DNA of 64,000 bases, taken from contig JBOICV010000164.1 of assembly GCA_050740255.1 (NCBI GenBank), forward strand, positions 24,448 through 88,447. The letters are read 5' to 3'. Of this stretch, positions 42,018-50,773 are shown in pieces. The DNA is from JBOICV01 sp050740255 (GTDB lineage Bacteria > Pseudomonadota > Gammaproteobacteria > Nevskiales > JBOICV01). The notes under the pieces were generated by a model. It saw only the letters and a list, made by a program, of their open reading frames with translations. It did no database searches and had not been told where the DNA came from. The translations under genes and the position numbers were made by a program. Position 1 is the first letter of the stretch, and every line of letters starts with the position of its first letter.

Positions 42018-42440
42018 ATGCGCGCAGTCATACTGGGTGTAATTCTCGCGTTCAGCGCAGTCGCCGCGCAGGCGGCGGTGTACAAATGGGTCGATCAGAA
42101 CGGCAAGACCCATTACAGCGACAAGCCGGTGCAGAACGCCGAAAAACTCAAGGTGCCGGGCGACAAGAAGGCTGAACCGGGACAACAGCCGGACTCGGAC
42201 AAACCGAAGCTCGACGAAGCCGCGACGGCCCAGGTCCGCGCGCAGAAGTGCGAGCAGGCGCAAAGCCGTCTGGCCGAGTATCAGAACTCTTCCAGCCTGG
42301 TCAGCAAGGACGAGTTCGGCGCGCAGCGCACCTTATCGCCGGAAGAGCAGGTTCAGGCCATTGTCGAGATGCAGAAAAACGTGGACAGTTTCTGCGCCGG
42401 CCAGCCGGAACAGACCCAGGCCGAAACCGCTTCACCCTAG
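42018..42440 (+). CDS. DUF4124 domain periplasmic protein
   Basis: 140 aa with signal peptide MRAVILGVILAFSAVAAQA. The DUF4124 motif follows at once (AVYKWVDQNGKTHYSDKPV), then a charged Lys/Pro/Asp linker and a helical tail (CEQAQSRLAEYQN, SPEEQVQAIVEMQKNVDSFC). Such small periplasmic proteins are widespread in gammaproteobacteria without a defined function. It converges on speE so tightly that the two stop codons overlap (CTAG, 42437-42440). Confidence 0.85.
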   Translation: MRAVILGVILAFSAVAAQAAVYKWVDQNGKTHYSDKPVQNAEKLKVPGDKKAEPGQQPDSDKPKLDEAATAQVRAQKCEQAQSRLAEYQNSSSLVSKDEFGAQRTLSPEEQVQAIVEMQKNVDSFCAGQPEQTQAETASP

Positions 42441-43291
42441 CCGCGTATTGCCGCGGCTACGAAGGGCGGCAGCGCAAACGCCGCCTGGTGTATTTCCGCG
42501 TTGTAGTAGCGAGTACGCAACACACCGATATCAATCTCCGCTAGACGCGGCTTGAGCGGCACAGCGCTTTTGCCGGCGAGTGAGGCCGACCAGTAGCCCG
42601 AAGGGTACAGCGGCTGCGGAAAACCGAGCACATGCGTTTGCCTGAACCCGGTCTCGCGCATGGCCTGATGCATCGCCGCCAGAATTCCGGTGTGCAGCAA
42701 GGGCGATTCACTTTGCTGTACCAGCAGACCGTCATCGGATAACGCGCGGAGTGCGTCCGCATAGAACTGCTTGCCGAACAGGCCTTCGGCCGGCCCCACC
42801 GGATCGGTCGAGTCCACGATGATCAGGTCCACGCTGCCGGGCTTGGCCTTCTTCACCCACTCGATGCCGTCGCCAAAATACAGCTCGGCGCGTGGATCGC
42901 CGTTGGCCTCGCACAGCTCCGGAAAATACTTCTCGGCCAGGCGCGTGACGCGCTCGTCGATCTCCACCTGCAGTACATGCGCCACGCCTCGATGCTTGAG
43001 CACCTCGCGCAAAGTACCGCAGTCGCCGCCGCCGATGATGACCGCGCGCTTGGGCTGCGGGTGCGAGAATAGCGCGGGATGCGACATCATTTCGTGATAG
43101 AAGAAATTGTCGCGCGTGGACACCATGGTGCAGCCGTCAATCACCATCAGCTTGCCGAAGGTCCTGGTGTCGTAAATCTCGATTTTCTGGAACGCGGTTT
43201 GTTCCTCGTGCAGCTTCTTACCAAGCTCCAGGGAAAAAGCGGTGCCGGCGCCGGCATGAATTTCCGTAAACCAGTGGTGATCGAGCGCCAT
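42437..43291 (-). CDS. speE: Spermidine synthase (polyamine aminopropyltransferase)
   Basis: 284 aa from the ATG at 43289-43291 (MALDHHWFTEIH) with AGGAA upstream. Family motifs: FQKIEIYDTRTFGKLMVIDG, the SAM/dcSAM-binding VIIGGGDCGTLREVLKH, and LIIVDSTDPVGPAEGLF with the putrescine-site Asp residues. It transfers the aminopropyl group of decarboxylated SAM to putrescine. It is divergent from speA across a 72-base spacer, so both polyamine genes share a control region. No speD or speB is present in the window. Confidence 0.95.
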   Translation of the reverse strand: MALDHHWFTEIHAGAGTAFSLELGKKLHEEQTAFQKIEIYDTRTFGKLMVIDGCTMVSTRDNFFYHEMMSHPALFSHPQPKRAVIIGGGDCGTLREVLKHRGVAHVLQVEIDERVTRLAEKYFPELCEANGDPRAELYFGDGIEWVKKAKPGSVDLIIVDSTDPVGPAEGLFGKQFYADALRALSDDGLLVQQSESPLLHTGILAAMHQAMRETGFRQTHVLGFPQPLYPSGYWSASLAGKSAVPLKPRLAEIDIGVLRTRYYNAEIHQAAFALPPFVAAAIRG

Positions 43292-43363
43292 AGGAATTCC
43301 TTGCGTCACGGCAAAAGTGCGCGGATTATACGCGCCTCTAACGACTGTTCCTGTGATTCCTAG

Positions 43364-45244
43364 ATGACTAAAAACTGGAACCCCAGCGACGCGGACGAGC
43401 TGTATAACACCGCGCATTGGGGTGAGGGCTACTTCAGCAGCACTGCCGAAGGACACCTAAGCGCGCGACCGCAACGCAACGGTGCCGCGATTGATTTATT
43501 CAGTGTCGTGCAGGAATTGCAGCGCCAGGGCAGCCATCTGCCCGTGTTATTGCGGCTGACCGATATCCTGCACGACCGCGTGCTCGCGCTGACCGGCGCC
43601 TTCGCTACGGCGATACGCGAAAGCAATTATGGCGGACGCTATACCGCGGTTTATCCGATCAAGGTCAATCAGCAGCGCACCGTGGTCGAGCACATCCTGC
43701 AGGCGGGCAACGGCGACGTCGGACTCGAAGCGGGCAGCAAACCGGAGCTGATGGCGGTACTGGGGCTGGCGCCGGCCGGCAGCACCATCGTCTGCAATGG
43801 CTACAAGGATCGCGGCTTTATCCGGCTCGCTCTGATCGGCCGCAAGCTCGGTCATCGCGTATATATCGTGGTGGAAAAACTGTCCGAGCTGGATATCGTA
43901 CTCAGTGAAGCAGAGGCTCTGCAGGTAGAGCCGTTAATCGGTATCCGCGTGCGCCTCGCTTCGGTCGGCGCCGGCAACTGGCAGAACACCGGCGGCGAAA
44001 AATCCAAGTTCGGCCTGTCCGCCAGTCAAATCCTGCAGGCGGTGGAACATTTGCGCGCCGCCGGCAAACTCGACTGGCTGCGCATGGTGCATTGCCATCT
44101 CGGCTCGCAGGTCGCCAATCTGCGCGACATCCAGCGTGGTCTGGGTGAGGTCGCGCGGTTTTACGCGGAGCTGCGACGGCTCGGCGCGCCGGTGGATTGC
44201 GTGGACGTGGGCGGTGGTCTCGGTGTGGACTACGAGGGCACGCGTTCGCGCAGCTATTGCTCGATCAACTACGCGATGGAGGAGTACGCCCGCGCGGTGG
44301 TGGAAGCGCTCGCGGACTGCTGCCGCAAAGAGCGGCTGCCGGCGCCGGACATTATCAGCGAGTCGGGCCGCGCGCTGACCGCGCACCACGCGGTGCTGGT
44401 GGTCAATGTGGTGGACAGCGAGTCCGCGCCCAAGGACGAGCCAGCCGTGCTTGCAATTGACGCGGCACCGGTGCTGCGCGATCTGCATCGTTTATACGAG
44501 AACCCGGAGCAGCGGCCTGAACTGGAGCGTCTGCAGGACGCCGCCCAGGCCTTGCACGACGCACAAACCCAATACTGCGAGGGTGGGCTATCGCTCACCG
44601 CGCGCGCGCAAGCCGAGCAGCTTTACTACGCCATCTGCCGCAGAATTCAACCCGGGTTGGAGCCGGGTGCGCGCGTGCATCGCGAAGCGGTCGATGCTTT
44701 GCGGGAGAAGCTGGCGGACAAGTATTTCTGCAATTTTTCGATTTTTCAGTCCATTCCCGACGCCTGGGCGCTGGACCAGATTTTCCCCATTCTGCCGATT
44801 CATCGGCTGGACGAAGCGCCGACCGCGCGCGTCAGCCTGTGCGACCTGACCTGCGACTCCGACGGACGGCTCGATCAGTATGTGGATCGCGACGGGCTCG
44901 ACACGACGCTGCCGGCGCATGCGCTCAAACCCGGTGAGCCCTATCTGCTGGGAATTTTCATGGTCGGCGCCTATCAGGAAATTCTCGGCGATATGCACAA
45001 TTTGTTCGGCGATACGGACGCGGTGGACGTGGCGCTGGACGCGAACGGCGCGTGGCAGATTACGGCCGCAGAGCGCGGCGACCGGGCCGACGAATTATTG
45101 CGCTACGTGCACTTCGCGCCGGAGGAGTTGCTCGCTGCCTATGAGCGCAAACTCGCCGGGGCGGCGCTGGCATCGGAACAGCGCAGGCAGTTTCTTGAGG
45201 AGCTGCGGGCGGGATTGACCGGCTATACCTATTTGCAGAGTTGA
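43364..45244 (+). CDS. speA: Biosynthetic arginine decarboxylase
   Basis: 626 aa, full length for the PLP fold-III enzyme. The PLP Lys is Lys100 in AVYPIKVNQQRTVVEHI. GLEAGSKPELMAVLGL, MVHCHLGSQVANL and DVGGGLGVDYEGTRS are the phosphate- and pyridine-binding blocks. CDLTCDSDGRLDQYVD carries the Cys and Asp contributed across the dimer. It converts arginine to agmatine in the cytoplasm, the first step to putrescine and to the spermidine synthase encoded divergently. A small gene follows three bases after the stop. Confidence 0.95.
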   Translation: MTKNWNPSDADELYNTAHWGEGYFSSTAEGHLSARPQRNGAAIDLFSVVQELQRQGSHLPVLLRLTDILHDRVLALTGAFATAIRESNYGGRYTAVYPIKVNQQRTVVEHILQAGNGDVGLEAGSKPELMAVLGLAPAGSTIVCNGYKDRGFIRLALIGRKLGHRVYIVVEKLSELDIVLSEAEALQVEPLIGIRVRLASVGAGNWQNTGGEKSKFGLSASQILQAVEHLRAAGKLDWLRMVHCHLGSQVANLRDIQRGLGEVARFYAELRRLGAPVDCVDVGGGLGVDYEGTRSRSYCSINYAMEEYARAVVEALADCCRKERLPAPDIISESGRALTAHHAVLVVNVVDSESAPKDEPAVLAIDAAPVLRDLHRLYENPEQRPELERLQDAAQALHDAQTQYCEGGLSLTARAQAEQLYYAICRRIQPGLEPGARVHREAVDALREKLADKYFCNFSIFQSIPDAWALDQIFPILPIHRLDEAPTARVSLCDLTCDSDGRLDQYVDRDGLDTTLPAHALKPGEPYLLGIFMVGAYQEILGDMHNLFGDTDAVDVALDANGAWQITAAERGDRADELLRYVHFAPEELLAAYERKLAGAALASEQRRQFLEELRAGLTGYTYLQS

Positions 45245-45247
45245 CAG

Positions 45248-45523
45248 ATGAACGATTCAGAAACCATCGCCCGTCTGCTGGCGGAGATACGCGACAACCA
45301 GAAGCTGCAGCTCGAGCGCCAAGCCGAAGCCTTGGCGCTGCAGCGCGAGCAATTCGGCATGGCGCAGAAGCAATTCGAACGCGCTGAACGACTGAATGAC
45401 CGGGCCGCGCAAATCCAGGAGAAAAGCGCGCAATTAATTGCGGGTGCACGCAAGGTCCTGGTGGTGGTCGTTCCGATCATCGTGCTGCTGATCGCCTATC
45501 TGTCGTGGCTGATCTTTCGCTAA
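45248..45523 (+). CDS. Small coiled-coil protein with C-terminal membrane anchor
   Basis: 91 aa. Residues 1-60 form a predicted charged coiled coil rich in Gln, Glu and Arg (LQLERQAEALALQREQFGMA, KQFERAERLNDRAAQIQEK). Residues 69-90 are one hydrophobic helix (VLVVVVPIIVLLIAYLSWLIF), so the coil would face the cytoplasm from a tail anchor. It starts three bases after the speA stop, suggesting cotranscription. No family recognised. A convergent gene on the other strand overlaps its last 90 bases. Confidence 0.7.
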   Translation: MNDSETIARLLAEIRDNQKLQLERQAEALALQREQFGMAQKQFERAERLNDRAAQIQEKSAQLIAGARKVLVVVVPIIVLLIAYLSWLIFR

Positions 45524-45691
45524 GTGCTGCAGCAGGGAGAGCAGCATCAGCTCCCTGAACAATTCTTGCAGCGAGGCGTCTTTGCGCGCATCGTTCGCGC
45601 GCCACGCCAAGCGCACGGCGTTGGAGTCCCGATCCAGAATTTGCAGCCGCGGTTCGCCGTTCTCAATCCAGGCGTCAATGGTGAAACCCAT
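45434..45691 (-). CDS. Small hypothetical protein, overlapping antisense at its 3' end
   Basis: 85 aa from an ATG with GAGGA eight bases upstream. The first 60 residues look like real protein (MGFTIDAWIENGEPRLQIL, then LQELFRELMLLSLLQHLAK). The last 25 (Gln/Asp/His-rich) overlap the coding strand of the 91-aa gene and look like a shadow, so the true C-terminus may have been altered by a frameshift. It diverges from the dehydrogenase at 45748 across a Fur-like box. No family recognised. Confidence 0.45.
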   Translation of the reverse strand: MGFTIDAWIENGEPRLQILDRDSNAVRLAWRANDARKDASLQELFRELMLLSLLQHLAKDQPRQIGDQQHDDRNDHHQDLACTRN

Positions 45692-45726
45692 GGTCTTATC
45701 CTCATTGATAACCCCTCACTTGTAAC

Positions 45727-45745
45727 GATAATGATTCTCATTCGT
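45727..45745. promoter_or_regulatory. Fur-box-like sequence
   Basis: GATAATGATTCTCATTCGT agrees at 14 of 19 positions with the classic Fur box GATAATGATAATCATTATC. It ends two bases before the ATG of the 45748 gene and lies 36 bases before the divergent small gene. Binding would block the start of either transcript. Confidence 0.6.
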
Positions 45746-45747
45746 AT

Positions 45748-46608
45748 ATGTCAAGTCCAAGGGTAGGTCTATTGGGTCTCGGCGCCATGGGTCAGCACAT
45801 GGCGCGCAACTTAAGCAAACACAAATTACTGACCGGCGTCTGGAACCGCAGCCGCGCGCGGGCCGAAACCCTGGCTGTGGAGCTTGGTTGCGATAACCCT
45901 GCAACACCCGGGGAGCTGGCCAGCCGCTGCGACGCGCTGCTGCTGTGCGTCTCCGCCGACGCGGATGTATTGGAAGTGATCGTCGCGCTGAAACCCGGCC
46001 TGAGCCGTGGCGCGCTGGTGATTGACTGCTCCACCGTGAGCCGAGAAACCGCGCAACGCGCCGCACGCGAACTGACGGAAGTCGGTGGGGAATTTCTCGA
46101 CGCGCCAGTGTCCGGTGGCGTCGAAGGCGCCAGAAACGCAACGCTCACTATCATGTGCGGCGGCACGCCGGCGGCGTTTCAAAACGCCCAGCCGCTACTG
46201 TCAGCAATTGGCCAGCGCGTTGTGCACATGGGTCCCGTCGGCAGCGGCCAGGCAACGAAAGCCGTGAACCAGGTGATGGCTGCCGGCATCAATCAAGCAG
46301 TATGTGAAGCGCTGGCCTTTGCGCGGGCGCTGAACTTGCCGCTGGATGAAGTGATTGACGCGATTGGCTCCGGCGCCGCGGGCAACTGGTTTATCAATCA
46401 CCGTGGCAAGGCCATGACGAAAGGCGTATTTGCGCCCGGCTTCAAACTGGCGCTGCATCACAAGGATTTGGACATCTGCCTGCAGATGGCACACCAGGCC
46501 GGCGTTGAAATCCCGCTGTCAGCACAGACGCGCGATGAATACGCGAAGCTGATGCGCGACGGTCACGGCGACGACGATATCTCCGGCTTGTTCCGCTTGC
46601 GCCGATGA
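45748..46608 (+). CDS. 3-hydroxyisobutyrate dehydrogenase / beta-hydroxyacid dehydrogenase family
   Basis: 286 aa. The N-terminal Rossmann domain starts VGLLGLGAMGQHMARNL. Family blocks: FLDAPVSGGVEGARNATLTIM (substrate-binding), GPVGSGQATKAVNQV with the catalytic Lys, and KDLDICLQMA near the C-terminus. It reduces or oxidises short beta-hydroxyacids such as tartronate semialdehyde or 3-hydroxyisobutyrate with NAD(P). No ribosome binding site precedes the ATG and a Fur-like box abuts it, so the transcript may be nearly leaderless. It overlaps the next gene by four bases (ATGA). Confidence 0.9.
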   Translation: MSSPRVGLLGLGAMGQHMARNLSKHKLLTGVWNRSRARAETLAVELGCDNPATPGELASRCDALLLCVSADADVLEVIVALKPGLSRGALVIDCSTVSRETAQRAARELTEVGGEFLDAPVSGGVEGARNATLTIMCGGTPAAFQNAQPLLSAIGQRVVHMGPVGSGQATKAVNQVMAAGINQAVCEALAFARALNLPLDEVIDAIGSGAAGNWFINHRGKAMTKGVFAPGFKLALHHKDLDICLQMAHQAGVEIPLSAQTRDEYAKLMRDGHGDDDISGLFRLRR

Positions 46609-47216
46609 TTGCCGTTCCGACTCAGGCGATACTCGAGCTGTGGTTTGGCGATGGGCTCGCTCAGCCCGCACGCTTAACCGAGGTCGCCGGCCGCTGGTTT
46701 GAAGCCCACCCGCAATTCGACCAATCGCTGCGTGAAAGATACGCGAGCTTGTTGGCGACGGTGGTGCGCGAGACGCCGTGGCAGGGAGCCATTGACGAAA
46801 CCCTGGCGCGAGTGCTGCTGCTGGATCAGTTCAGCCGGAATATTCACCGCGGCCAAGCTGCCGCCTTCGCCTACGATGCTTCGGCACAGGCGCTGATGCG
46901 CGGCGCAATTGACGCGGGTACGGATACGGCGCTGCCGCCCATCGGGCGCTCTTTTCTCTACATGCCGCTGCAGCACGCGGAAGATCCGGCGCTACAGCGG
47001 GAATCGGTGCAGCGCTTTACGGCGCTGGTGGCCGAAGCGAGACATCCGGCGGAGCGAAAGTTGCTCAGTGGCTCCGCCGATTACGCCAGGCTGCACGCGG
47101 ATATCATCGAACGCTTCGGCCGCTTTCCGCATCGTAATGCCCTGCTCGATCGACCGTCCGATCCGGCGGAACGGGCCTATCTCGAATCAGGCGCACCGCG
47201 TTTCGGCCAAAGCTGA
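46605..47216 (+). CDS. DUF924 family protein
   Basis: 203 aa. DUF924 pattern: ILELWFGDGL at the start, WFEAHPQFDQSLRERY, LARVLLLDQFSRNIHRGQAAAFAYD, FLYMPLQHAEDPALQRESV and ERFGRFPHRNALLDRPS. The fold is a helical TPR-like bundle of unknown function, sometimes near oxidoreductases. ATGA overlap with the dehydrogenase upstream shows translational coupling, so the two may act in the same pathway. Family assignment confident; role open. Confidence 0.9.
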   Translation: MIAVPTQAILELWFGDGLAQPARLTEVAGRWFEAHPQFDQSLRERYASLLATVVRETPWQGAIDETLARVLLLDQFSRNIHRGQAAAFAYDASAQALMRGAIDAGTDTALPPIGRSFLYMPLQHAEDPALQRESVQRFTALVAEARHPAERKLLSGSADYARLHADIIERFGRFPHRNALLDRPSDPAERAYLESGAPRFGQS

Positions 47217-47247
47217 AACGCGGCGCGGCCGGGCCTCCGCAAGATTT

Positions 47248-48345
47248 CTAACGATAGAGAATCTTGAACTCGACCCGGCGGTTCCGGGCGCGACCATCCG
47301 GATCATCGCGACCGTCGCTGCGCGTGTTGGGCGCCACCGGCCGCGTCTCGCCATAACCGGCCGCCGTCAGGCGCGAGCGCTCGATGCCGGCGTTGACCAG
47401 AAAATTCATGACGCTCGCGGCGCGCTCGAGCGACAGGCGCTGGTTATACGTCGGGCTGCCGATGTGGTCCGTATGGCCGGCAATCTCCACCCTCATTGAC
47501 GGCTGCCCGCGCATCGCGTTCACGGCCGCCTGCAGTATCGGGTGTGAGGCCGGGGTGAGCCGCGCGGAGTCGAACTCGAAATTGACGTCGCGCAAGACCA
47601 CGACCAGCTTTTCCTTGGCGCAGCCGTAGCGATCCACCTCGCTTCCTCGCATCGTATCGGGGCAGCGATCGGCACGATCCAGCACGCCGTCGCCGTCGGA
47701 ATCACGCGGCGGTGGGGGCGGCCGGCGCACCGGCTCCGGGATCACTTCCACTTCCCGGCGTTCGGTACGCTCAACGTGTTGCGTTTGGCGCGTCGGTATG
47801 ACGAGCGCGAGGTTTAGGTGCAGGTCTTCGGGGTCCTCGTGGTAGTTGTCTATGACATAGCGCACATCGCTACGCAGACGCAGGCCGTAGGAGTTGAGCT
47901 TGCCCGTCATCAGGCCGACACCCACGTTGCCGAAGACATCGGTTTTTTCGCGGCCCGGGTCCGGGCTGTTGCGCACCGCGCCGAGCCCGGCCAGGAAATA
48001 CGGCGTGAAGCGGTCGGGATTCACATAGAAGACGCTGTCCAGCCCCAGCGCAATACGGTCCGCGTCAGTGCCTGAAACCGGCGCGTCGAACTCGGCGTAG
48101 GACAGGTTCAGTTCAAACGCCCAGCGCTGGGATGAGGGCCAACCGAAGAATACCTGGGCGCCGGCGCCATCGTCGGTCTCCACGGGGCGGTTACGCTCAT
48201 CGCTGAAGACATAGGTCCCGCCGAAGCCGAAATACGGGGCGTCGATTTGCCCGTCGTCGTGAGCGGCAAAGCTCAGGCCGGGGCAGATCGTGCAAACAAC
48301 AACGGAAAATCCGGTCAGCAGTCGCGCCAGAGTCAGCCGTTTCAT
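47248..48345 (-). CDS. OmpA family protein with N-terminal barrel and TSP3 calcium motif
   Basis: 365 aa with signal peptide ending SFA. Residues about 25-190 form an eight-stranded OmpA-like barrel (YFGFGGTYVFSDERNRP, WAFELNLSYAEF, YFLAGLGAVRN). A Pro/Arg-rich linker leads to a thrombospondin type 3 calcium repeat (DSDGDGVLDRADRCPDT), then the peptidoglycan-binding OmpA C domain (VNFEFDSARLTPAS, VEIAGHTDHIGSPTYNQRLS, RRVEFKI). The protein links the outer membrane to peptidoglycan. It is a single gene; the 227-base spacer upstream (48346-48572) holds nothing I recognise. Confidence 0.92.
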   Translation of the reverse strand: MKRLTLARLLTGFSVVVCTICPGLSFAAHDDGQIDAPYFGFGGTYVFSDERNRPVETDDGAGAQVFFGWPSSQRWAFELNLSYAEFDAPVSGTDADRIALGLDSVFYVNPDRFTPYFLAGLGAVRNSPDPGREKTDVFGNVGVGLMTGKLNSYGLRLRSDVRYVIDNYHEDPEDLHLNLALVIPTRQTQHVERTERREVEVIPEPVRRPPPPPRDSDGDGVLDRADRCPDTMRGSEVDRYGCAKEKLVVVLRDVNFEFDSARLTPASHPILQAAVNAMRGQPSMRVEIAGHTDHIGSPTYNQRLSLERAASVMNFLVNAGIERSRLTAAGYGETRPVAPNTRSDGRDDPDGRARNRRVEFKILYR

Positions 48346-48572
48346 AGCTCTCTCCCATCATTGTTAGGTTCACGGCGTCATGAGTTGACGCGGGCCTTTG
48401 GAAAATAGTTCCGCGCCTCCCGTCGCCAAAAGCAACAGGTCTCCCGGCTCGGGACGGCAGGCGGCCACGCGGAACATACCCTGTTGCGGGGCGCTGGCTC
48501 TGTACGCCATCGCACTGAGTGAGTGTATACGAACCCGGGTAAGGGGTCGCTACAACGGCCGCGGGGTTGGCT

Positions 48573-49292
48573 TCAGTTCAGCCCAAGGGTGGTATTGGTG
48601 CCGGAGCGGCCCACGGTGTCGGGATCAGGCGCGGTGCGCAGCAGCCGATCACCCAGGCCCATCGAGACCCCCCACCAGTAGTTTTCGTTGCGGAAATGGT
48701 GATAGCGATGCTCGCGCACGCGGCGTTTGTAGTACTCAATCTCAGGGCACCACGGAATATGCGACAGCATGTGCACCCATTCGTAATGCAGGCCGAGCAG
48801 GAGATAAACCGTGAGTCCGGTCAGTGCGAGCTCCTTCCAGGGCCACAACGCCCACAGGATCAAACCCGCGGTGAACGGCGTCCAGAAATGCACATGCCGC
48901 GGGATGAACACCCACTTCGGATTCCAGGGGTCGGCGTGGTGACGGCGGTGCGTCTTCGGCAGATAGAAGTCAAGCGTGCGGCCGAATATTTTGCGCGGCT
49001 TGTAGTGCAGCATGAAGACATGAATCAGCCACTCGTTGATGGGAAAATAGGCCACAAGTGCGAGCGCCACCGCAGCGTCTTTCCAACTGAAAGCGCCAAG
49101 CGATAGACGCCAGATGCCGAAAATGGCGATGAACAGCGTAATCAACTGCCCGCTCGGGTGCGACACGAACAATTTGAGCGCGGCGCCGAAATCTTTGGGC
49201 AGCGTATCCGGCGGACGCATCGGATTGCGCCTGGCAGTTTCGGAGGCGGCAATCATCTCGCTGTCGGTGGCGCGTGCTTCGATGCTAGTCAT
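48573..49292 (-). CDS. Fatty acid hydroxylase / sterol desaturase superfamily membrane protein
   Basis: 239 aa. The His boxes of the di-iron membrane hydroxylases are visible: HVFMLH, HRRHH, HYEWVH and HRYHH, with four or five membrane helices around them (LITLFIAIFGIWRL, VALALVAYFPINEWL, PFTAGLILWALWPW, LALTGLTVYLLLGL). Such enzymes oxidise lipids using O2. The gene follows the phosphoesterase gene by 11 bases on the minus strand, in an operon headed by a GntR regulator, so lipid turnover is a plausible shared theme. Substrate unknown. Confidence 0.88.
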   Translation of the reverse strand: MTSIEARATDSEMIAASETARRNPMRPPDTLPKDFGAALKLFVSHPSGQLITLFIAIFGIWRLSLGAFSWKDAAVALALVAYFPINEWLIHVFMLHYKPRKIFGRTLDFYLPKTHRRHHADPWNPKWVFIPRHVHFWTPFTAGLILWALWPWKELALTGLTVYLLLGLHYEWVHMLSHIPWCPEIEYYKRRVREHRYHHFRNENYWWGVSMGLGDRLLRTAPDPDTVGRSGTNTTLGLN

Positions 49293-49303
49293 GGGTAAGC
49301 TCC

Positions 49304-50773
49304 TCAGGAAGGAAAGGCCACGGGGCCGGTCCAGAAACCGTGCTCGCCGGCTTTTTCATACAGACCGCGCAATTGGCGCACATGCAGCTCGTCCGCTGAT
49401 TTAACCGTCGGTGCGAATGAAGGAAGCGAGAGCGTAGGCAGCGGCAAGACCACGCCCGGATCCAGCGGGCCGGGCAGATTGATCTGCGGCCAGTTGCTGT
49501 AGCGCTGGCAGTCGAGGCCGTAAGTGCCGTTCTGCACGCTGTAGCCACGCGAGGCGAGATTGGGTGGATGGTCCCAGTCCAGCGCGTGGGCCAGATTGCC
49601 CGAATGCGCCGCGCGGCTGCCAATCGGCGGCAGGTCAAAGCGCCAGGAAAAGAAATTCAGAATGGCGTTCGGATGCAGCAGATCGTGGCAGACATGGCCA
49701 CGCCGTGCACGCGGTCCGATCAGCGCGCAGGGGACGCGAAACCCGAGCCGGCCATCGTTGCCGGTAACTTCGAGGTCACGCGTGGAGGGCGGCACGATGG
49801 GCGGCGCTACGTGATCGAAGAAGCCGCCCCATTCGTCGTAGTTGATGATCAGCAGCGTCTTGCCCCATTGGGGTCCGGTGCGCAGCGCGTCGTAAACGCG
49901 GTTCAATAGCACCTGACCGGCGCGCACATCGGAATGCGGATGATCGTCGTTCGACAAGGCGTTCGGCGCACCGGATTCGAAAATCGGGTCCACGTAGCTG
50001 ATCGCCGGCAGATTGCCGAGTGCGCAGTCAACAAAAAAGGTTTCCAGCGGGCGGCTGATTGAAAGATACTTGGTCTTCGACCACAGGCCGACGAAGGGCA
50101 GGTTGCCGTAGTAGTAACGGCCTTCAACACCCGCGGTGGCGAGCGCGTCCCATAAGGATGGCAACTGCGACTCCTTCTCGATGCCATCGCCGTCGAGGAA
50201 GTCGTTGTCGCCGGCGTGCATGTAGAAGCGATTCGGCCAGGTGCCGGCCATGATGCCGCTGAAGTAGTTGTCGCAAATGGTCCAGTCGTCGGCTACGCCC
50301 GAGTAAAACGGCAAGTCTTCGCGGCGGTAATAACCGAGCGGCAGGGTGTCGCCGAGCAGGGTCGGATCGGTGTGCAGCCAGCCACCCTGCAGATGGATAC
50401 GTCCGCCTTCGTAACCATGATTCGGATCGCTGCTGCCGCAGCCCTGCCAGGGCGAGGCATGGCCGTCCAGCATCGGATAGGTGTTTTGCATCACCCCGGC
50501 GCGATCGGGGAAGCTGAGACCGGCCTGCACACCGTCGGCGCCCGGCACCCAGCCGAGAAAATGATCGAAGGAGCGGTTCTCCATCATCAGCAGCACGATG
50601 TGATCAATACCGCTATCGCGCGGATCTGGCAGCGCGCGCGAACTGCTGGCACTCGCTGCGCTCGCCAAACCGCTGTCGCCGCCGGATTTGCAGCCCGGTA
50701 GCGTCATCGCGCCGATGCCGGCGGCGAGGCCGGCCAGCAGTTGGCGGCGGCCGGCGTCGTACTCTTTCGTCAC
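49304..50773 (-). CDS. Phospholipase C / acid phosphatase-like phosphoesterase, Tat-exported
   Basis: 489 aa from a GTG that overlaps the GntR stop codon (GTGA). The N-terminus has twin arginines and a hydrophobic stretch ending in a Cys (GRRQLLAGLAAGIGAMTLPGC), suggesting a Tat-exported lipoprotein. The catalytic region begins IDHIVLLMMENRSFDHFLG, the metal-binding signature of the phosphoesterase (PLC) family, and later has AGDNDFLDG, NDDHPHSD and INYDEWGGFFDHV. It likely cleaves phosphodiesters of lipids outside the cytoplasm; substrate unproven. Confidence 0.9.
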   Translation of the reverse strand: MTKEYDAGRRQLLAGLAAGIGAMTLPGCKSGGDSGLASAASASSSRALPDPRDSGIDHIVLLMMENRSFDHFLGWVPGADGVQAGLSFPDRAGVMQNTYPMLDGHASPWQGCGSSDPNHGYEGGRIHLQGGWLHTDPTLLGDTLPLGYYRREDLPFYSGVADDWTICDNYFSGIMAGTWPNRFYMHAGDNDFLDGDGIEKESQLPSLWDALATAGVEGRYYYGNLPFVGLWSKTKYLSISRPLETFFVDCALGNLPAISYVDPIFESGAPNALSNDDHPHSDVRAGQVLLNRVYDALRTGPQWGKTLLIINYDEWGGFFDHVAPPIVPPSTRDLEVTGNDGRLGFRVPCALIGPRARRGHVCHDLLHPNAILNFFSWRFDLPPIGSRAAHSGNLAHALDWDHPPNLASRGYSVQNGTYGLDCQRYSNWPQINLPGPLDPGVVLPLPTLSLPSFAPTVKSADELHVRQLRGLYEKAGEHGFWTGPVAFPS

